In this document: one piece after another, positions 44,341 through 45,063 of the stretch
How the letters are laid out: each line of letters opens with the position of its first letter
How positions within the stretch are numbered: position 1 is the first letter of the stretch
Assembly (NCBI GenBank): GCA_025350405.1
Contig: JANXXX010000134.1
Coordinates: forward strand, 1-45,063
Direction: 5' to 3'
DNA: 45,063 nt
Origin: Gallionella sp.
GTDB lineage: Bacteria > Pseudomonadota > Gammaproteobacteria > Burkholderiales > Gallionellaceae
Program-made: the position numbers and the translations under genes
The notes under the pieces: generated by a model
Told to the model about the DNA's origin: nothing
Seen by the model: only the letters and a program-made list of their open reading frames with translations
Databases searched by the model: none

Positions 44341-45063
44341 TTATCGGTTCATCAAAAAATTTGCCGCTTCCTCCGCCATCAGTTGCGCTTCGTTCACCGC
44401 AATCGTCCATACCGACACCGGGCTATCGTCGCGGCTGATGCAAGCTTCAGTGCCGGCGGCGGCATGGTTGCGTGCGCGATCCAGCACGATGCCAGCCCAT
44501 TCCATACCCGCCAGTATACGCTCGCGAATTTCTGGTGCATGTTCGCCAACGCCGCCGCCAAACAAGATCGCATCAGCGCCACCCAACACCGCGAGATAAG
44601 CCCCGATATACTTGCGCGCGCGGTAGCAATAAAGTTCTATCGCAAGCTGCACCGCAGGTTCGTTCGAGACCAGTAATTTACGCATGTCGCTATCTCCGGT
44701 CATGCCGCGCAGTCCGGATTCGTGATTCAGCAAATGATCCAGTTCGACTATCGGCATCTTCTCAGTGCACAGCAGATGGAGCAGCAGGCCGGGATCAAGG
44801 TCGCCGCTGCGCGTGGCCATGACCAACCCTTCGAGCGGCGAAAAACCCATCGATGTATCCTGCGGCACGCCATCGGCGACGGCAGTGATCGAACAGCCGG
44901 CGCCGAGCTGCAAAGAAATTACCCGACCGCCTGCGGCGATCTCTGGGTGCAGATCCCGCCAGCGCCGCCACATCGCATGGTGCGCTATGCCGTGAAAACC
45001 GTAACGGCGCAACGCCAGGCGCTGCACCAGTTGTTGCGGCAGCGCATAGCTGCGCGCCACCTC
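44341..45063 (-). CDS. ackA: Acetate kinase, N-terminal part beyond window edge
   Basis: The C-terminal ~240 residues of an ASKHA-fold acetate kinase; the usual length is ~400, so the start lies to the right of the window. Visible are RRYGFHGIAHHAMWRR with the catalytic His, RVISLQLGAGCSITAV, the signature DTSMGFSPLEGLVMATRSGD with the catalytic Arg, and FGGGVGEHAPEIRERIL. It transfers phosphate between acetyl phosphate and ADP, giving ATP and acetate. The C-terminal end SVWTIAVNEAQLM is a variant of the usual VPTDEEL-type ending. It is the first visible gene of the ackA-xfp-tal-glgP run. Confidence 0.93.
   Translation of the reverse strand, partial: EVARSYALPQQLVQRLALRRYGFHGIAHHAMWRRWRDLHPEIAAGGRVISLQLGAGCSITAVADGVPQDTSMGFSPLEGLVMATRSGDLDPGLLLHLLCTEKMPIVELDHLLNHESGLRGMTGDSDMRKLLVSNEPAVQLAIELYCYRARKYIGAYLAVLGGADAILFGGGVGEHAPEIRERILAGMEWAGIVLDRARNHAAAGTEACISRDDSPVSVWTIAVNEAQLMAEEAANFLMNR

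Overview
The window looks like a chromosomal segment of a betaproteobacterium, probably order Nitrosomonadales and perhaps near Gallionellaceae. This is inferred from gene content (hopanoid genes hpnC-hpnD-hpnE beside dapE and prmB, an ackA-xfp-tal-glgP cluster, DUF3301 and DUF4124 proteins) and from the style of the proteins; no rRNA is present to prove it. Most of the window is ordinary, tightly packed core genome. I see no prophage, integrase, insertion sequence, CRISPR array or plasmid gene.

Left end (1-7.1 kb, all minus strand): two neighbouring paralogous genes encode exported proteins made only of a signal peptide and VCBS-type repeats of 97-98 residues. One has ten repeats; the other runs off the left edge. 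Upstream of them in transcription are rmuC and typA, separated by a perfect intrinsic terminator.

Housekeeping block (7.1-24.5 kb): the DEAD-box RNA helicase gene rhlE with a long structured leader, a secreted unknown, gltX, tRNA-Val(CAC), a DUF4124 protein with an EKVERP repeat tail, a cold-shock protein with an attenuator-like hairpin in its leader, a DUF3301 protein, a secreted unknown, htpG behind a near-consensus heat-shock (sigma-32) promoter, a YgjP-type metalloprotease, a glutathione transferase, an FGGY sugar kinase, purT, class I fructose-bisphosphate aldolase, a polytopic membrane protein, an HD-domain phosphohydrolase and an EamA transporter.

Biosynthetic run (24.6-33.4 kb, plus strand): dapC-dapD-pilU-yffB-dapE-prmB-hpnC-hpnD-hpnE. 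Lysine/diaminopimelate synthesis, a type IV pilus retraction ATPase, ribosomal protein L3 methylation and squalene formation for hopanoids lie head to tail. Several junctions overlap by one to sixteen bases, which suggests one or two long operons.

Accessory stretch (33.5-39 kb): a serine/threonine kinase fused to HDOD and GAF domains, a small basic unknown, an exported SGNH/GDSL hydrolase, an exported three-repeat small protein, a palindromic MITE-like repeat, and an A+T-richer orphan gene with PD-(D/E)XK nuclease residues.

Right end (39-45 kb, minus strand): ackA (cut by the edge)-xfp-tal-glgP. Together these would turn stored glucan into sugar phosphates and, through phosphoketolase and acetate kinase, into acetate and ATP.

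The observations I rate highest are the VCBS-only paralogues, the kinase-HDOD-GAF fusion, the glucan-to-acetate operon, the structured rhlE and csp leaders, and the orphan nuclease candidate. I found no multi-gene system that I could honestly call new.
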